From NCBI GenBank assembly GCA_037385045.1, contig JARRNJ010000053.1, positions 1 to 38,091 of the forward strand: a stretch of 38,091 nucleotides of DNA, read 5' to 3'. Position numbers and translations under genes: made by a program. This document shows, piece after piece, positions 7,701-16,387 of the stretch. Each line of letters starts with the position of its first letter. Position 1 is the first letter of the stretch. The notes beneath the pieces are model-generated. The model worked only from the letters and a program-made list of their open reading frames with translations, was not told where the DNA came from and searched no databases. The stretch is from JARRNJ01 sp037385045 (GTDB taxonomy: Bacteria > Pseudomonadota > Gammaproteobacteria > JASBUN01).

Positions 7701-8392
7701 ACAACCCGGCGCGCACCTGGACTCCCGAGAACGCCGTCGGCATCGGCGGCGCCTACTTGTGCGTCTACGGCATGGAAGGGCCCGGCGGCTACCAGTTCGT
7801 CGGCCGCACGGTGCAGATGTGGAACCGCTACCGGCAGACCGCGGACTTCCGTGACGGCAGGCAGTGGCTGCTGCGCTTCTTCGACCAGATACGCTTCTAT
7901 CCCGTCAGCGCCGAAGAGCTCACGCGGCTGCGGGAGGATTTTCTGCACGGGCGGTTCCAGCTGCAGGTGGAAGAGACGGTGCTCAACCTGCGTGCCTACA
8001 ACAGTTTCCTGGCACAGCGCGCCGACAGCATCGCCGTGTTCAAGCAACGCCAGCAGGCGGCCTTCGACGCCGAGCGCCGCCGCTGGGAGGAGAGCGGCCA
8101 GGCCGACTACGAGCAGGACATCGGCGGCGACGCAGCCAGCGGCGACGCGCCGTTCGACGTGCCGGCGGGTTGCATCGCCGTGGCCTCGCCGCTCACCGGC
8201 AGCGTCTGGGACGTGGCGGTGAAGCCCGGCGACCGGGTGGCGCCGGGCCAGGTGCTGGTGGTGGTGGAGGCCATGAAAATGGAAGTGGCCATCGAGGCCG
8301 ACGAAACCGGCTCCGTGCGCGAGGTGCTGTGCGCCCAGGGCAGCCCGGTGGCGGCCGGTCAGGCCGTGGTCATCATCGAACTGGATTCCTGA
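4745..8392 (+). CDS. uca: Biotin-dependent guanidine carboxylase (annotated family: urea carboxylase)
   Basis: A 1215-residue single-chain biotin carboxylase of the urea carboxylase family without a fused allophanate hydrolase domain. Order: biotin carboxylase (about 12-460; KVLIANRG, the glycine-rich KSTAGGGGIG, EVNTRLQVEHG), carboxyltransferase (about 465-1050; GRIGYWDIGVPPSGPMD, GPDGPSLGGF), and C-terminal biotinyl domain with EAMKME (biotin Lys1178). At residue 711 (codon 6875-6877, GSVDFTGD) it has Asp where, as I recall the yeast urea carboxylases, there is Asn (K. lactis Asn1330); Asp is reported for guanidine carboxylases. With the DUF1989 pair and the guanidine-II riboswitch this points to ATP-dependent carboxylation of guanidine to carboxyguanidine. 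The ATG at 4745 has a gagg Shine-Dalgarno; family proteins start near Met12 (4778), a possible alternative. The symbol uca reflects the traditional family name. Confidence 0.92.
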   Translation: MAADPRPPAAAMFDKVLIANRGAIACRIIRTLRRMSIGSVAVYSEADRASLHVRQADEAVCIGPPPAAESYLDSGRILQVARDTGAGAIHPGYGFLSENAAFAEACEAAGVRFIGPTPAQMRDFGLKHTARSLARQHDVPLLPGTGLLDDVAHARREARRIGYPVMLKSTAGGGGIGMQLCWSEAELVDAFHSVDRLSRSNFSQGGIFLEKYVEFARHVEVQIFGDGEGRVVALGERDCSVQRRNQKVIEETPAPGIGDGLRTRLMEAAVRLGGAVNYRSAGTVEFVLDAKTHEFCFLEVNTRLQVEHGVTEAVTGVDLVEWMVRLAAGETAFLGDYRHRPRGHAVQVRLYAEDPGKNFQPASGVLTELVFPDDVRVDTWLERGMEVPPHYDPLVAKIIVHGGDRFRALQTLGTALDATALHGIESNLDYLRQVVADGVFVRGEHYTRYLDRFEFRPLTVDVQAPGTLTTVQDYPGRIGYWDIGVPPSGPMDSLAFRLANRAVGNSDGAAALEMTVAGPTLKFNAASVIALTGAAMKAQLDGAPVPMWRPLAVPAGAVLKLGAIDGAGSRSYLAVQGGFDVPDYMDSKSTFTLGQFGGHAGRALRVGDVLRLHQAGELDARCRPIPPALIPEYGGHWDIAVMYGPHGAPDFFTDADIETFFATDWEVHYNSSRTGVRLIGPKPKWARSDGGEAGLHPSNIHDNAYAIGSVDFTGDMPVILGPDGPSLGGFVCPATIVEADLWKMGQLRPGDTVRFHCIAVDDAVGRARRQQQVIESLEGGYAGAGEALTAGRDAAPVLHRIDARDEAVAVCYRQAGDRYLLVEYGPPVLDLNLRFRVHALMEWIDSHRLEGIIDLTPGIRSLQVHYDSRVLSQAGLLAELRAAEAELPAIDDLEVPSRIVHLPLSWDDPSTRLAIDKYMQSVRPDAPWCPSNIEFIRRINGLDSIEEVRDILFNASYLVMGLGDVYLGAPVATPMDPRHRLVTTKYNPARTWTPENAVGIGGAYLCVYGMEGPGGYQFVGRTVQMWNRYRQTADFRDGRQWLLRFFDQIRFYPVSAEELTRLREDFLHGRFQLQVEETVLNLRAYNSFLAQRADSIAVFKQRQQAAFDAERRRWEESGQADYEQDIGGDAASGDAPFDVPAGCIAVASPLTGSVWDVAVKPGDRVAPGQVLVVVEAMKMEVAIEADETGSVREVLCAQGSPVAAGQAVVIIELDS

Positions 8393-8403
8393 GGGCAACC
8401 GCC

Positions 8404-10203
8404 GTGATCGATCCCCAACAGAGTCTCGACATCGGCCGCCTGCTGGCCGGTTACCGGGCGCGGGCGTTCACGCCCGGCGAAGTGATGGACTTGGTGCTGG
8501 CCCGCATCGAGCAGCAGCCGGACCGCCACGCCTGGATCACGCGCCTGGACCGGGCTCACATCGACGCCTACCTGGCTGCGCTGGCCGACAAGAGCGTGGA
8601 GCAATTGCCGCTCTATGGCATACCGTTCGCCATCAAGGACAACATCGACCTGGCCGGGGTGCCCACCACCGCCGCCTGTCCCGACTACGCCTACACTCCG
8701 GCGCGCAGCGCGTTCGTGGTCCAGCGCCTGATCGACGCCGGCGCCATCCCGGTGGGCAAGACCAACCTCGACCAGTTCGCCACCGGCCTGGTGGGCGCGC
8801 GCTCGCCCTATGGCGCCTGCGAGAACAGCTTCGACCGCCGCTATGTGTCCGGCGGCTCCAGCGCCGGCTCCGCGGTCACCGTCGCCACCGGCGTGGTGAG
8901 CTTTTCGCTGGGCACCGACACCGCCGGCTCCGGGCGCGTGCCGGCGGCGTTCAACAACCTGCTGGGCCTGAAGCCGAGCCTGGGGCTGCTGAGCAGCACC
9001 GGCGTGGTGCCCGCCTGCCGCAGCCTCGACACCATCTCCGTGTTCGCGTTGTGCGCCGCCGACGCCGGGCATGTGTTCGACGCGGCCGCTGGTTTTGATT
9101 CGTCGGATCCCTACAGCCGCACCCCCGCAGGCGGCGCGCCGTGCCTGGGTGAGCAATTCCGCTTCGGCGTGCCGGCGCCGGAGCAGCTGGAGTTCTTCGG
9201 CAATGCCGAGGCCGCGCGCCTGTTCGACGCGGCGGTGGAGCGGCTGCGGGAACTGGGCGGAGAGGCGGTGGAGATCGACTTCGCGCCGTTTCTCGAAGCG
9301 GCGCGGCTGCTGTACGAAGGTCCGTGGGTGACCGAGCGCTACGTGGCCATCGAAGCGTTCATCAACGGGCGCCCCGAAGCGCTGTACCCGGTGACCTACG
9401 ACATCATCTCCAAGGGGGCGCAGCCGAGCGCCGCCGACGCCTTCAGGGCCCAGTACCGGCTCCAGGCACTGCGCCGAGCCACCGAGACGGCCTGGGCGCA
9501 GGTGGACGTGATCGTCACCCCAACCGCCGGCACCATCTACCAAATCGGCGAAGTGAACGCCGACCCGGTGCGGCTCAACGCCAACCTCGGCTACTACACC
9601 AATTTCATGAACCTGCTCGACCTGGCAGCGGTGGCGGTGCCGGCCGGGTTCCAGGCCGACGGCCTGCCGTTCGGCGTCACCCTGGTGGGCCGGGCGTTCA
9701 CCGACAGCCAATTGTTGGCCCTGGCCGATCGCCTGCACCGGGCCGCGGATCTGCCCCTGGGCGCCACCGGTGCGGCGCTGCCGGCCGGCGCGTTGGAACC
9801 GGCGGTTGGCGGCCGCTGCATCCCGGTGGCGGTGTGTGGCGCCCATCTGCAGGGCCTGCCCCTGAACCGGCAGCTGACCGAGCGCGGTGCGCGGCTGCAC
9901 AGCCGGACCCGGACCGCGCCGCGTTACCGGCTGTACGCCCTGGCCGGCGGGCCGCCGCAGCGCCCGGGGCTGGTGCGCGACGACAGCGGCGCCGCCATCG
10001 AAGTGGAGGTGTGGGAAGTGCCGGCGGAGCGGTTCGGCTCGTTCGTGGCCGGCATCCCGGCGCCGCTGGCCATCGGCAAGGTGGAGCTGGCCGACGGCGC
10101 CTGGGTGCCAGGTTTCGTGTGCGAGGCCTACGCCGCCGGCGGCGCCGAAGACATCACCGCCCTGGGCGGCTGGCGAAATTACCTGGCGCGGGCATCGGCG
10201 TGA
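8404..10203 (+). CDS. atzF: Allophanate hydrolase (AtzF type)
   Basis: A 599-residue amidase-signature enzyme that hydrolyses allophanate to ammonia and CO2, the last step of the pathway started by the carboxylase. The Ser-cisSer-Lys triad is visible as Lys78 (AIKDNID), Ser152 (GGSSAGS) and the nucleophile Ser176 (DTAGSGR). After the amidase domain (about 1-450), residues from about 455 to the end form the extra C-terminal domain seen in AtzF and in the yeast DUR1,2 protein. The start is GTG 8404, 11 bases after the carboxylase stop with gaggg upstream; the frame is open further 5' but only inside the carboxylase gene. It would be translated together with the carboxylase and so sits behind the guanidine-II riboswitch. 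Length is normal for AtzF. Confidence 0.92.
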   Translation: MIDPQQSLDIGRLLAGYRARAFTPGEVMDLVLARIEQQPDRHAWITRLDRAHIDAYLAALADKSVEQLPLYGIPFAIKDNIDLAGVPTTAACPDYAYTPARSAFVVQRLIDAGAIPVGKTNLDQFATGLVGARSPYGACENSFDRRYVSGGSSAGSAVTVATGVVSFSLGTDTAGSGRVPAAFNNLLGLKPSLGLLSSTGVVPACRSLDTISVFALCAADAGHVFDAAAGFDSSDPYSRTPAGGAPCLGEQFRFGVPAPEQLEFFGNAEAARLFDAAVERLRELGGEAVEIDFAPFLEAARLLYEGPWVTERYVAIEAFINGRPEALYPVTYDIISKGAQPSAADAFRAQYRLQALRRATETAWAQVDVIVTPTAGTIYQIGEVNADPVRLNANLGYYTNFMNLLDLAAVAVPAGFQADGLPFGVTLVGRAFTDSQLLALADRLHRAADLPLGATGAALPAGALEPAVGGRCIPVAVCGAHLQGLPLNRQLTERGARLHSRTRTAPRYRLYALAGGPPQRPGLVRDDSGAAIEVEVWEVPAERFGSFVAGIPAPLAIGKVELADGAWVPGFVCEAYAAGGAEDITALGGWRNYLARASA

Positions 10204-10211
10204 GGTGTGCC

Positions 10212-10249
10212 CGCACCGACATGGTGCGGATGCGCACCGCCGTGGATTA
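10212..10249 (+). promoter_or_regulatory. NtrC-like enhancer sites upstream of the urease operon
   Basis: The perfect dyad cgcacc-gacat-ggtgcg at 10212-10228 fits the NtrC consensus GCACC-N5-GGTGC. A second partial site, cgcacc-gccgt-ggatta at 10233-10249, is centred 21 bp (two helical turns) downstream. Both lie just after the atzF stop and about 180-200 bp upstream of the start predicted for the sigma-54 promoter at 10394. The overlap of the two sites also creates a ggtgcg/cgcacc palindrome at 10223-10238. Confidence 0.6.
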
Positions 10250-10393
10250 CACGGTGTCGGCCGCAGGGGCGTCGCCGAATCTGGCGCGGACCCCGGCGCG
10301 GCGGCCGCAACGGCGCGCAAGCGATTGATCCGCCCCGCCCGCATGGGCATGCCGCGCCGGCGGCGACTGCGCTCAAGGCGCGCCAGGGTGCAG

Positions 10394-10408
10394 TGGCATG
10401 CTGCTTGC
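10394..10408 (+). promoter_or_regulatory. Sigma-54 promoter for the urease operon
   Basis: The sequence tggcat-gctgc-ttgc matches the sigma-54 -24/-12 consensus with exact spacing and is followed by the favoured A. Predicted transcription start is near 10420, about 72 bases before the hupE/ureJ ATG. The 288-base gap between atzF and hupE contains this promoter and the NtrC-like sites and no gene. Confidence 0.72.
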
Positions 10409-10491
10409 ACCAAGGACAGGCAGCACGCCCCGCAATCGCCGCCCGGGCGCCACGGACTTGTACAACCCATAACAAAAGGACCAGGCGAACC

Positions 10492-11082
10492 ATGAACAAC
10501 CCCCGTTCCATTCGCATGCTGCTGGCGGCGCTGACGACCGTCGCCAGCACCAGCGCCCTCGCCCATCCCCAGGCCGGCGCCGCGGCGCACTTCTCCCTGG
10601 GTTTCCTGCATCCCTTCTCGGGCCTCGACCATATTCTCGCCATGGTGGCGGTGGGTCTGTGGGCCAGCCAGTTGGGCGGCAGCGCCCTGTGGAAAGTGCC
10701 CCTGGCCTTCGTTGCCATGATGGCCGTGGGCGGCGCCCTGGGAATGGCGGGCGTGGCGGTGCCGCTGGTGGAGCTGGGCATCGCCGGCTCGGTGCTGGTG
10801 TTCGGCCTGCTGGTCGCCTTCGGTGCGCGGCTGCCGGTGGCGCTGGGCATGGCCCTGGTGGGCGCATTCGCCCTGTTCCACGGCCACGCGCACGGTACCG
10901 AAATGCCGGCCGACGCCGCCGGCCTCGGCTACGGGCTCGGCTTCATCCTGGCCACGGCCCTGCTGCATGGCGCCGGCGTCGGCTTGGGACTGTTGGCCGG
11001 GCGCGGGATGCCGGCGCGGGCGCTGCGGGTCGCCGGGGCGGCGGTGGCGGTGACCGGTGCGGTGCTGCTGGCCGGGATCTGA
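10492..11082 (+). CDS. ureJ: HupE/UreJ-family nickel transporter
   Basis: A 196-residue inner-membrane protein of the HupE/UreJ family, secondary transporters that supply Ni2+ to urease or hydrogenase. An N-terminal signal-like segment (cleavage likely after STSALA) is followed by about six hydrophobic segments. The family motif HPFSGLDHILAM carries the His and Asp thought to bind nickel, and a second histidine group FHGHAHG lies further on, with a LLHGAGVG motif near the end. Start ATG 10492 was chosen because it begins the signal segment; upstream codons in the same frame lie in the promoter region. It is the first gene of the urease operon and its stop is followed by the ureD start within 2 bases. 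Confidence 0.9.
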   Translation: MNNPRSIRMLLAALTTVASTSALAHPQAGAAAHFSLGFLHPFSGLDHILAMVAVGLWASQLGGSALWKVPLAFVAMMAVGGALGMAGVAVPLVELGIAGSVLVFGLLVAFGARLPVALGMALVGAFALFHGHAHGTEMPADAAGLGYGLGFILATALLHGAGVGLGLLAGRGMPARALRVAGAAVAVTGAVLLAGI

Positions 11083-11083
11083 G

Positions 11084-11953
11084 GTGGCCGCTTTGTTGGA
11101 TAGCGCCGGTTACGCTGCGGGGGGCTCCCGGGCCGATGCGGGCGGCTGGCGCGCGCGCCTGCAGCTGCGGTTCGCGCCCGGCGGGGCGCGCACGGTGCTG
11201 GCAGGACGGCGCCATTACGGGCCCCTGACGGTACAGAAGCCGTTCTACCCGGAAGGCGCCCCCTGCCACGTCTACCTGCTGCATCCGCCGGGCGGTGTGG
11301 TGGGCGGCGACCGGTTGGAACTGGACGTCGAAGTAAAGACCGATGCGCACGCCCTGATCACCACACCGGCATCGGGTAAGTTTTACCGCTCCGCCGGCGC
11401 CCGGGCGGTGCAGCAACAGCACCTGCGGGTGGAGAGCGGCGCCACTCTCGAATGGTTGCCCCAGGACACGATCCTGTTCGACGGCTGCAATGCGGTCATG
11501 GACACACGCGTGGAGCTGGAAGCAGACGCACGCTTCGTCGGCTGGGAGACGGTCTGCCTGGGACGGCCCGCCGCAGGCGAAGGATTCGAGCGGGGCCGCT
11601 GCCGGCAGCGCCTGGAGCTGTGGCGCGACGGCGCGCCGCTGACCTTGGAACGCACCCGCTTCGACGGCGGCAGCGCGGCACTGGCGGCGCCCTGGGGCCT
11701 CGCCGGAAACAGCGTCAGCGCCACCCTGTTGGCGACCCCGGCCGACGCCGAAACCCTGGCGGCGGTGCGCACGGCCCTGGACACTGGAGTGCGCGGGCTT
11801 TTCGCCGCCAGCCTCATCGACGACGTGCTGGTGTGCCGGTTCCTGGGCCGCCAGGGCGAGGCGGCGCGCCGGACGTTTGCCCGCGCCTGGCGCGCGCTGC
11901 GCCCGTCGGTGGTGGGCCGAGAGGCCTGCCCGCCGCGGATCTGGAACACCTAG
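11084..11953 (+). CDS. ureD: Urease accessory protein UreD
   Basis: A 289-residue UreD, the scaffold that binds apo-urease and recruits UreF and UreG for nickel insertion. Typical features are GPLTVQKPFYPEG, the LLHPPGGVVGGDRL segment, TTPASGKFYRS and EWLPQDTILFDG. The start is not certain: GTG 11084, just after the ureJ stop with ggga upstream, is the best candidate; GTG 11057 would overlap ureJ by 26 bases, and TTG codons at 11093/11096 also occur. The first 20 residues before the conserved core are not diagnostic. It begins the structural and accessory block ureDABCEFG. Confidence 0.93.
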   Translation: MAALLDSAGYAAGGSRADAGGWRARLQLRFAPGGARTVLAGRRHYGPLTVQKPFYPEGAPCHVYLLHPPGGVVGGDRLELDVEVKTDAHALITTPASGKFYRSAGARAVQQQHLRVESGATLEWLPQDTILFDGCNAVMDTRVELEADARFVGWETVCLGRPAAGEGFERGRCRQRLELWRDGAPLTLERTRFDGGSAALAAPWGLAGNSVSATLLATPADAETLAAVRTALDTGVRGLFAASLIDDVLVCRFLGRQGEAARRTFARAWRALRPSVVGREACPPRIWNT

Positions 11954-11986
11954 CCACACATCGAGCACGAGTGACGGAGATCGACC

Positions 11987-12289
11987 ATGGAATTATCACC
12001 GCGGGAAAAGGACAAACTGCTGCTGTTCACCGCCGCCCTGCTCGCCGAGCGGCGCAAGGCCCGGGGCGTGAAGCTCAATTATCCAGAGGCGGTGGCGTAC
12101 ATCTCCGCCGCCATCCTCGAAGGCGCCCGCGACGGCATGACCGTCGCCGAGCTCATGAGCTACGGCACCACACTGCTGAAACGCAAGGACGTGATGGACG
12201 GCATCGCCGAAATGATCGACGAAGTGCAAGTGGAAGCCACCTTTCCCGACGGCACCAAGCTGGTGACGGTTCATCAGCCGATCGGTTGA
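11987..12289 (+). CDS. ureA: Urease gamma subunit UreA
   Basis: A 100-residue urease gamma subunit, one of three structural subunits of the bacterial enzyme that hydrolyses urea to ammonia and carbamate. The sequence is canonical throughout: MELSPREKDKLLLFTAALLAERR at the start, the LNYPEAVAYIS segment, and PDGTKLVTVHQPI at the end. ATG 11987 has ggag 9 bases upstream. It lies 33 bases after ureD. An inverted-repeat element begins 11 bases after its stop and separates it from ureB. Confidence 0.97.
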   Translation: MELSPREKDKLLLFTAALLAERRKARGVKLNYPEAVAYISAAILEGARDGMTVAELMSYGTTLLKRKDVMDGIAEMIDEVQVEATFPDGTKLVTVHQPIG

Positions 12290-12300
12290 GGGCTGCTGTG

Positions 12301-12500
12301 AACGCAAAGGACGCAAAGGCGCAAAGCACGCAAAGGCAACACCGAATGCTCGTTGTCGATTGTATTGGCGGCATTTGCAAGCGTGGCAGGACCAACAGCG
12401 TGCACCGCTCGAAGAATGGCATCGCGGTGAAATGGTCCACCATGCCGACACCCAAAATGGAACTTCTTCGCGTTCTCTGCGCCTTTGCGTCCTTTGCGTT
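12301..12500. repeat. 200-bp inverted-repeat element between ureA and ureB (family copy 1)
   Basis: The element is bounded by a perfect 23-bp inverted repeat: 12301-12323 and 12478-12500. Each arm is built from an 8-base unit of the type acgcaaag/gcgcaaag. The inner 154 bases show no convincing coding potential. It contains only the cgcaaag-type module, not the cacagag module seen in copies 3 and 4. No target-site duplication is evident. The 253 bases between ureA and ureB hold nothing else except the ureB ribosome-binding site. In RNA the ends would pair into a long stem. Confidence 0.85.
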
Positions 12501-12542
12501 ATCGACCGACACCAGCAATAGCCACCGCAACAGGAAAAACCC

Positions 12543-12848
12543 ATGACCCCAGGTGAATATCTGATCGACGACGGCGACATCGCCATCAACGCCGGCCGCA
12601 AGACGGTGACCCTGGTGGTGGCCAACACCGGCGACCGGCCGGTGCAGGTGGGTTCCCACTACCACTTCTACGAAACCAACAGCGCCCTGGATTTCGATCG
12701 CGGCGCGGCGCGCGGGTTCCGGCTCAACATTCCCGCCGGCACCGCGGTGCGCTTCGAGCCCGGCCAGGAACGGGAGGTGGAGCTGGTGGAATACGCCGGC
12801 GAGCGCCAGGTGTTCGGATTCAACGCCCGCATCATGGGCCCGCTGTAA
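12543..12848 (+). CDS. ureB: Urease beta subunit UreB
   Basis: A 101-residue urease beta subunit. It begins MTPGEYLIDDGDI and carries the conserved GDRPVQVGSHYHFYETN and LDFDRGAARGFRLNIPAGTAVRFEPGQ-type segments, and ends with the FGFNARIMGPL tail. Length is normal. The ATG at 12543 is preceded by agga. It is separated from ureA by the 200-bp repeat element, an interruption of what is normally a tightly packed ureABC unit, and is followed 10 bases later by ureC. Confidence 0.97.
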   Translation: MTPGEYLIDDGDIAINAGRKTVTLVVANTGDRPVQVGSHYHFYETNSALDFDRGAARGFRLNIPAGTAVRFEPGQEREVELVEYAGERQVFGFNARIMGPL

Positions 12849-12858
12849 GGAGCAGAGC

Positions 12859-14562
<1,704 letters not shown>

Positions 14563-14581
14563 CGATGATGAAGGGCGGGTG

Positions 14582-14805
14582 TCGCGCAAAGGCGCAAAGG
14601 CGCGAAGGAAAGGCGCGGGGAATTTTGTGTTGTGTGGGCAGAGCGTGATGACGGCAACGGTCATCCCGCTGCGTGGCGCGTCGGTGCACCAGGCCAAAGC
14701 GTAGCGCCGGGACGCATGATCGATGGACATGGTGCGCGTCGATACCCACGATGCCAGCTCGCTCGACTTCCGCGTCTTTCTTGGCGCCTTGGCGTCTTCG
14801 CGCGA
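14582..14805. repeat. Inverted-repeat element between ureC and ureE (family copy 2)
   Basis: About 224 bp bounded by imperfect inverted arms: 14582-14611 (tcgcgcaaaggcgcaaagg...) and 14776-14805 (...ggcgtcttcgcgcga). The arms are again runs of a roughly 8-base cgcaaag unit. The interior has no recognisable gene. Together with short flanks it fills the 287-base gap between ureC and ureE. Sequence similarity to the arms of copies 1, 3 and 4 shows it is the same family. Confidence 0.8.
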
Positions 14806-14849
14806 GACCGGTTTTGACTTTCGACCACTGCAATTCACAGGTATCCACC

Positions 14850-15338
14850 ATGCTGCGCATAACCGAACGACTGCAACATCCGCAACCGGCATCGGCGACG
14901 TTGACGCTGCCCTTCGAGCTGCGCCAGAAAAGCCGCCTGCGCGCGCGCCTGGGCGACGGCGAGGAGGTGGCCTTGATGCTGGAGCGGGGCACGGTGCTGC
15001 GCGGCGGCGACGTGCTGCGGGCCGAAGACGGACGCTTGGTGCAGGTGGCGGCCGCCGCCGAGCCGGTGTCCACGGCGCGCGGTGACGACGCCCTGCTGCT
15101 GGCACGGGCCTGTTATCACCTCGGCAACCGTCACGTGCCGCTGCAGATCGGCCCGCACTGGGTGCGTTACCTGCATGACCATGTCCTCGACGCCATGGTG
15201 TCGGCCCTGGGTTTGGAGGTCACTTTTGAGCAGGCGCCGTTCGAACCCGAGGGCGGCGCCTACGGCGGCGGTCACCACCACCATCATCACCACGAACATG
15301 AACACGAGCACGACCACCAGCACGCCGCCGGCAGCTGA
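14850..15338 (+). CDS. ureE: Urease accessory nickel chaperone UreE
   Basis: A 162-residue UreE, the metallochaperone delivering Ni2+ to the UreDFG-urease complex. It has the N-terminal peptide-binding domain and the C-terminal metal domain with the conserved GNRHVPLQI histidine. The C-terminus is a histidine-rich tail: seven consecutive His followed by alternating His/Glu/Asp, like the Klebsiella protein. Such a tail can store several Ni ions. The start ATG 14850 fits the family N-terminus (MLRITERL); upstream in-frame codons fall in the repeat element. The gene overlaps ureF by 41 bases, and the overlap lies inside the His-rich tail. Confidence 0.95.
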   Translation: MLRITERLQHPQPASATLTLPFELRQKSRLRARLGDGEEVALMLERGTVLRGGDVLRAEDGRLVQVAAAAEPVSTARGDDALLLARACYHLGNRHVPLQIGPHWVRYLHDHVLDAMVSALGLEVTFEQAPFEPEGGAYGGGHHHHHHHEHEHEHDHQHAAGS

Positions 15339-16005
15339 GACCGGCGCCCGGCTGCGCTTGTGGCAGCTGATCAGCCCGGCCCTGCCGGTGGGCGCCTACG
15401 CCTACTCCCAGGGCCTGGAGCAGGCGGTGGAGCTTGGTTGGGTCGGCGACGAGGCCAGCGCCGGTGACTGGATCGAGGGATTGCTCGGCCACAGCCTTGC
15501 CGGCCTGGACGTGCCGCTGCTGCGGCGCCTGTACGGCGCCTGGAGTGAAAACGACGCCGCGGCCGCCGGGTACTGGAACCGGTTCTTGCTCAGCACCCGC
15601 GAATCCCGCGAGCTGCGCGACGAGGATCGGCACCTGGGCACGGCGCTGGCGCGGCTGCTGGCGGAGCTGGGACTGGAGGACGTGAACGCCTGGCCGGACA
15701 CGCCGCGGGCCACCTACGCCGCCATGTTTTCCCTGGCCGCGGTGCGCTGGGATATTCCCCTGCGCCAGGCCGCGGAAGGCTATCTCTGGGCCTGGTGCGA
15801 AAACCAGGTGGCTGCCGCCATCAAGCTGATCCCCCTGGGACAGAGCGCCGGCCAACGGCTGCTGTCGCGCCTGCTGGCGCCCATCGCCGCCGCAGTGGCC
15901 CACGGCCTGGAGCTGGCCGACGACGACATTGGCGCCGTGGCGCCGGGCCTTGCCATGGCCAGCGCCTGGCACGAGACCCAGTACACGCGGTTGTTTCGAT
16001 CGTGA
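15298..16005 (+). CDS. ureF: Urease accessory protein UreF
   Basis: A 235-residue UreF, the helical activator that couples UreG GTP hydrolysis to nickel transfer. Family features are LRLWQLISPALPVGAYAYSQGLE near the N-terminus, GDWIEGLLGHSL, the TRESRELRDEDRHLG region and PLGQSAGQRLL. I place the start at ATG 15298 (MNTSTTTSTPP), which lies inside the His-tail codons of ureE in another frame; earlier in-frame codons would extend implausibly into ureE. The Thr/Ser/Pro-rich N-terminus is thus a by-product of the histidine codons read in the +1 frame. Confidence 0.92.
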   Translation: MNTSTTTSTPPAAETGARLRLWQLISPALPVGAYAYSQGLEQAVELGWVGDEASAGDWIEGLLGHSLAGLDVPLLRRLYGAWSENDAAAAGYWNRFLLSTRESRELRDEDRHLGTALARLLAELGLEDVNAWPDTPRATYAAMFSLAAVRWDIPLRQAAEGYLWAWCENQVAAAIKLIPLGQSAGQRLLSRLLAPIAAAVAHGLELADDDIGAVAPGLAMASAWHETQYTRLFRS

Positions 16006-16013
16006 AAATCATG

Positions 16014-16361
16014 TCTCGCGCAAAGACGCGAAGACGCTAAGAAAGGAAAGGAAAAAGGATCGGCCACAGAGGGCACAGAGGGCACAGAGGCGAGAGAGTG
16101 AACATTCTGTGTCGCGCAAAGACGCGAAGGCGCAAAGAGCTAAAAATTGATTGGCCACAGAGAACGCAGAGGTAAGAGAGGATTGGCGGAATGGAACGGG
16201 GCGACCCACCGTGGTGCTTCGGTGCGTTGTTGCCTTCGGCACCTGCGGTGCCTCAACTGTGGCCTCTGCGGCAGGCCTTGCAACCGTTTTCCTCTCTTCG
16301 CGCCTTGGCGTCTTCGCGCGAGACCGCTTTTCCCGGTGTTCTCTGTGCCCTCTGTGGCAAC
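16014..16361. repeat. Composite inverted-repeat element between ureF and ureG (family copy 3)
   Basis: This copy shows two modules. Module A (tcgcgcaaagacgcgaag...) occurs at about 16014-16045 and 16110-16140, and inverted at about 16293-16325. Module B (ggccacagagggcacagag...) occurs at about 16062-16090 and 16152-16172, and inverted at about 16334-16360. Order is therefore A-B-A-B, centre, A'-B'. Module B is itself a run of a 9-base cacagag-type unit. The centre (about 16173-16290) has no recognisable gene. The element fills nearly all of the 382 bases between ureF and ureG. Confidence 0.82.
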
Positions 16362-16387
16362 AGTATTTGTAACAGGAGAAAATACCC

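Noticed and set aside
6224..8398. Long minus-strand open frame opposite the carboxylase gene
   Set aside because: Antisense shadow of a well-supported plus-strand gene with family motifs.
8359..10968. 869-codon minus-strand open frame opposite atzF and ureJ
   Set aside because: Antisense to two recognised genes and a promoter region; no family features.
16014..16172. Alternating repeat modules considered as a CRISPR array
   Set aside because: Only two units, no constant-length unique spacers, units are internally periodic and have inverted partners.
16354..16372. tggcaacagtatttgt upstream of ureG considered as a sigma-54 promoter
   Set aside because: The -12 GC is absent and the -24 part belongs to the repeat module.
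16010..16380. Short frames in the ureF-ureG gap reading phrases such as FAPWRLRAR and CALCG
   Set aside because: These are translations of the cgcaaag/cacagag repeat modules, not genes.
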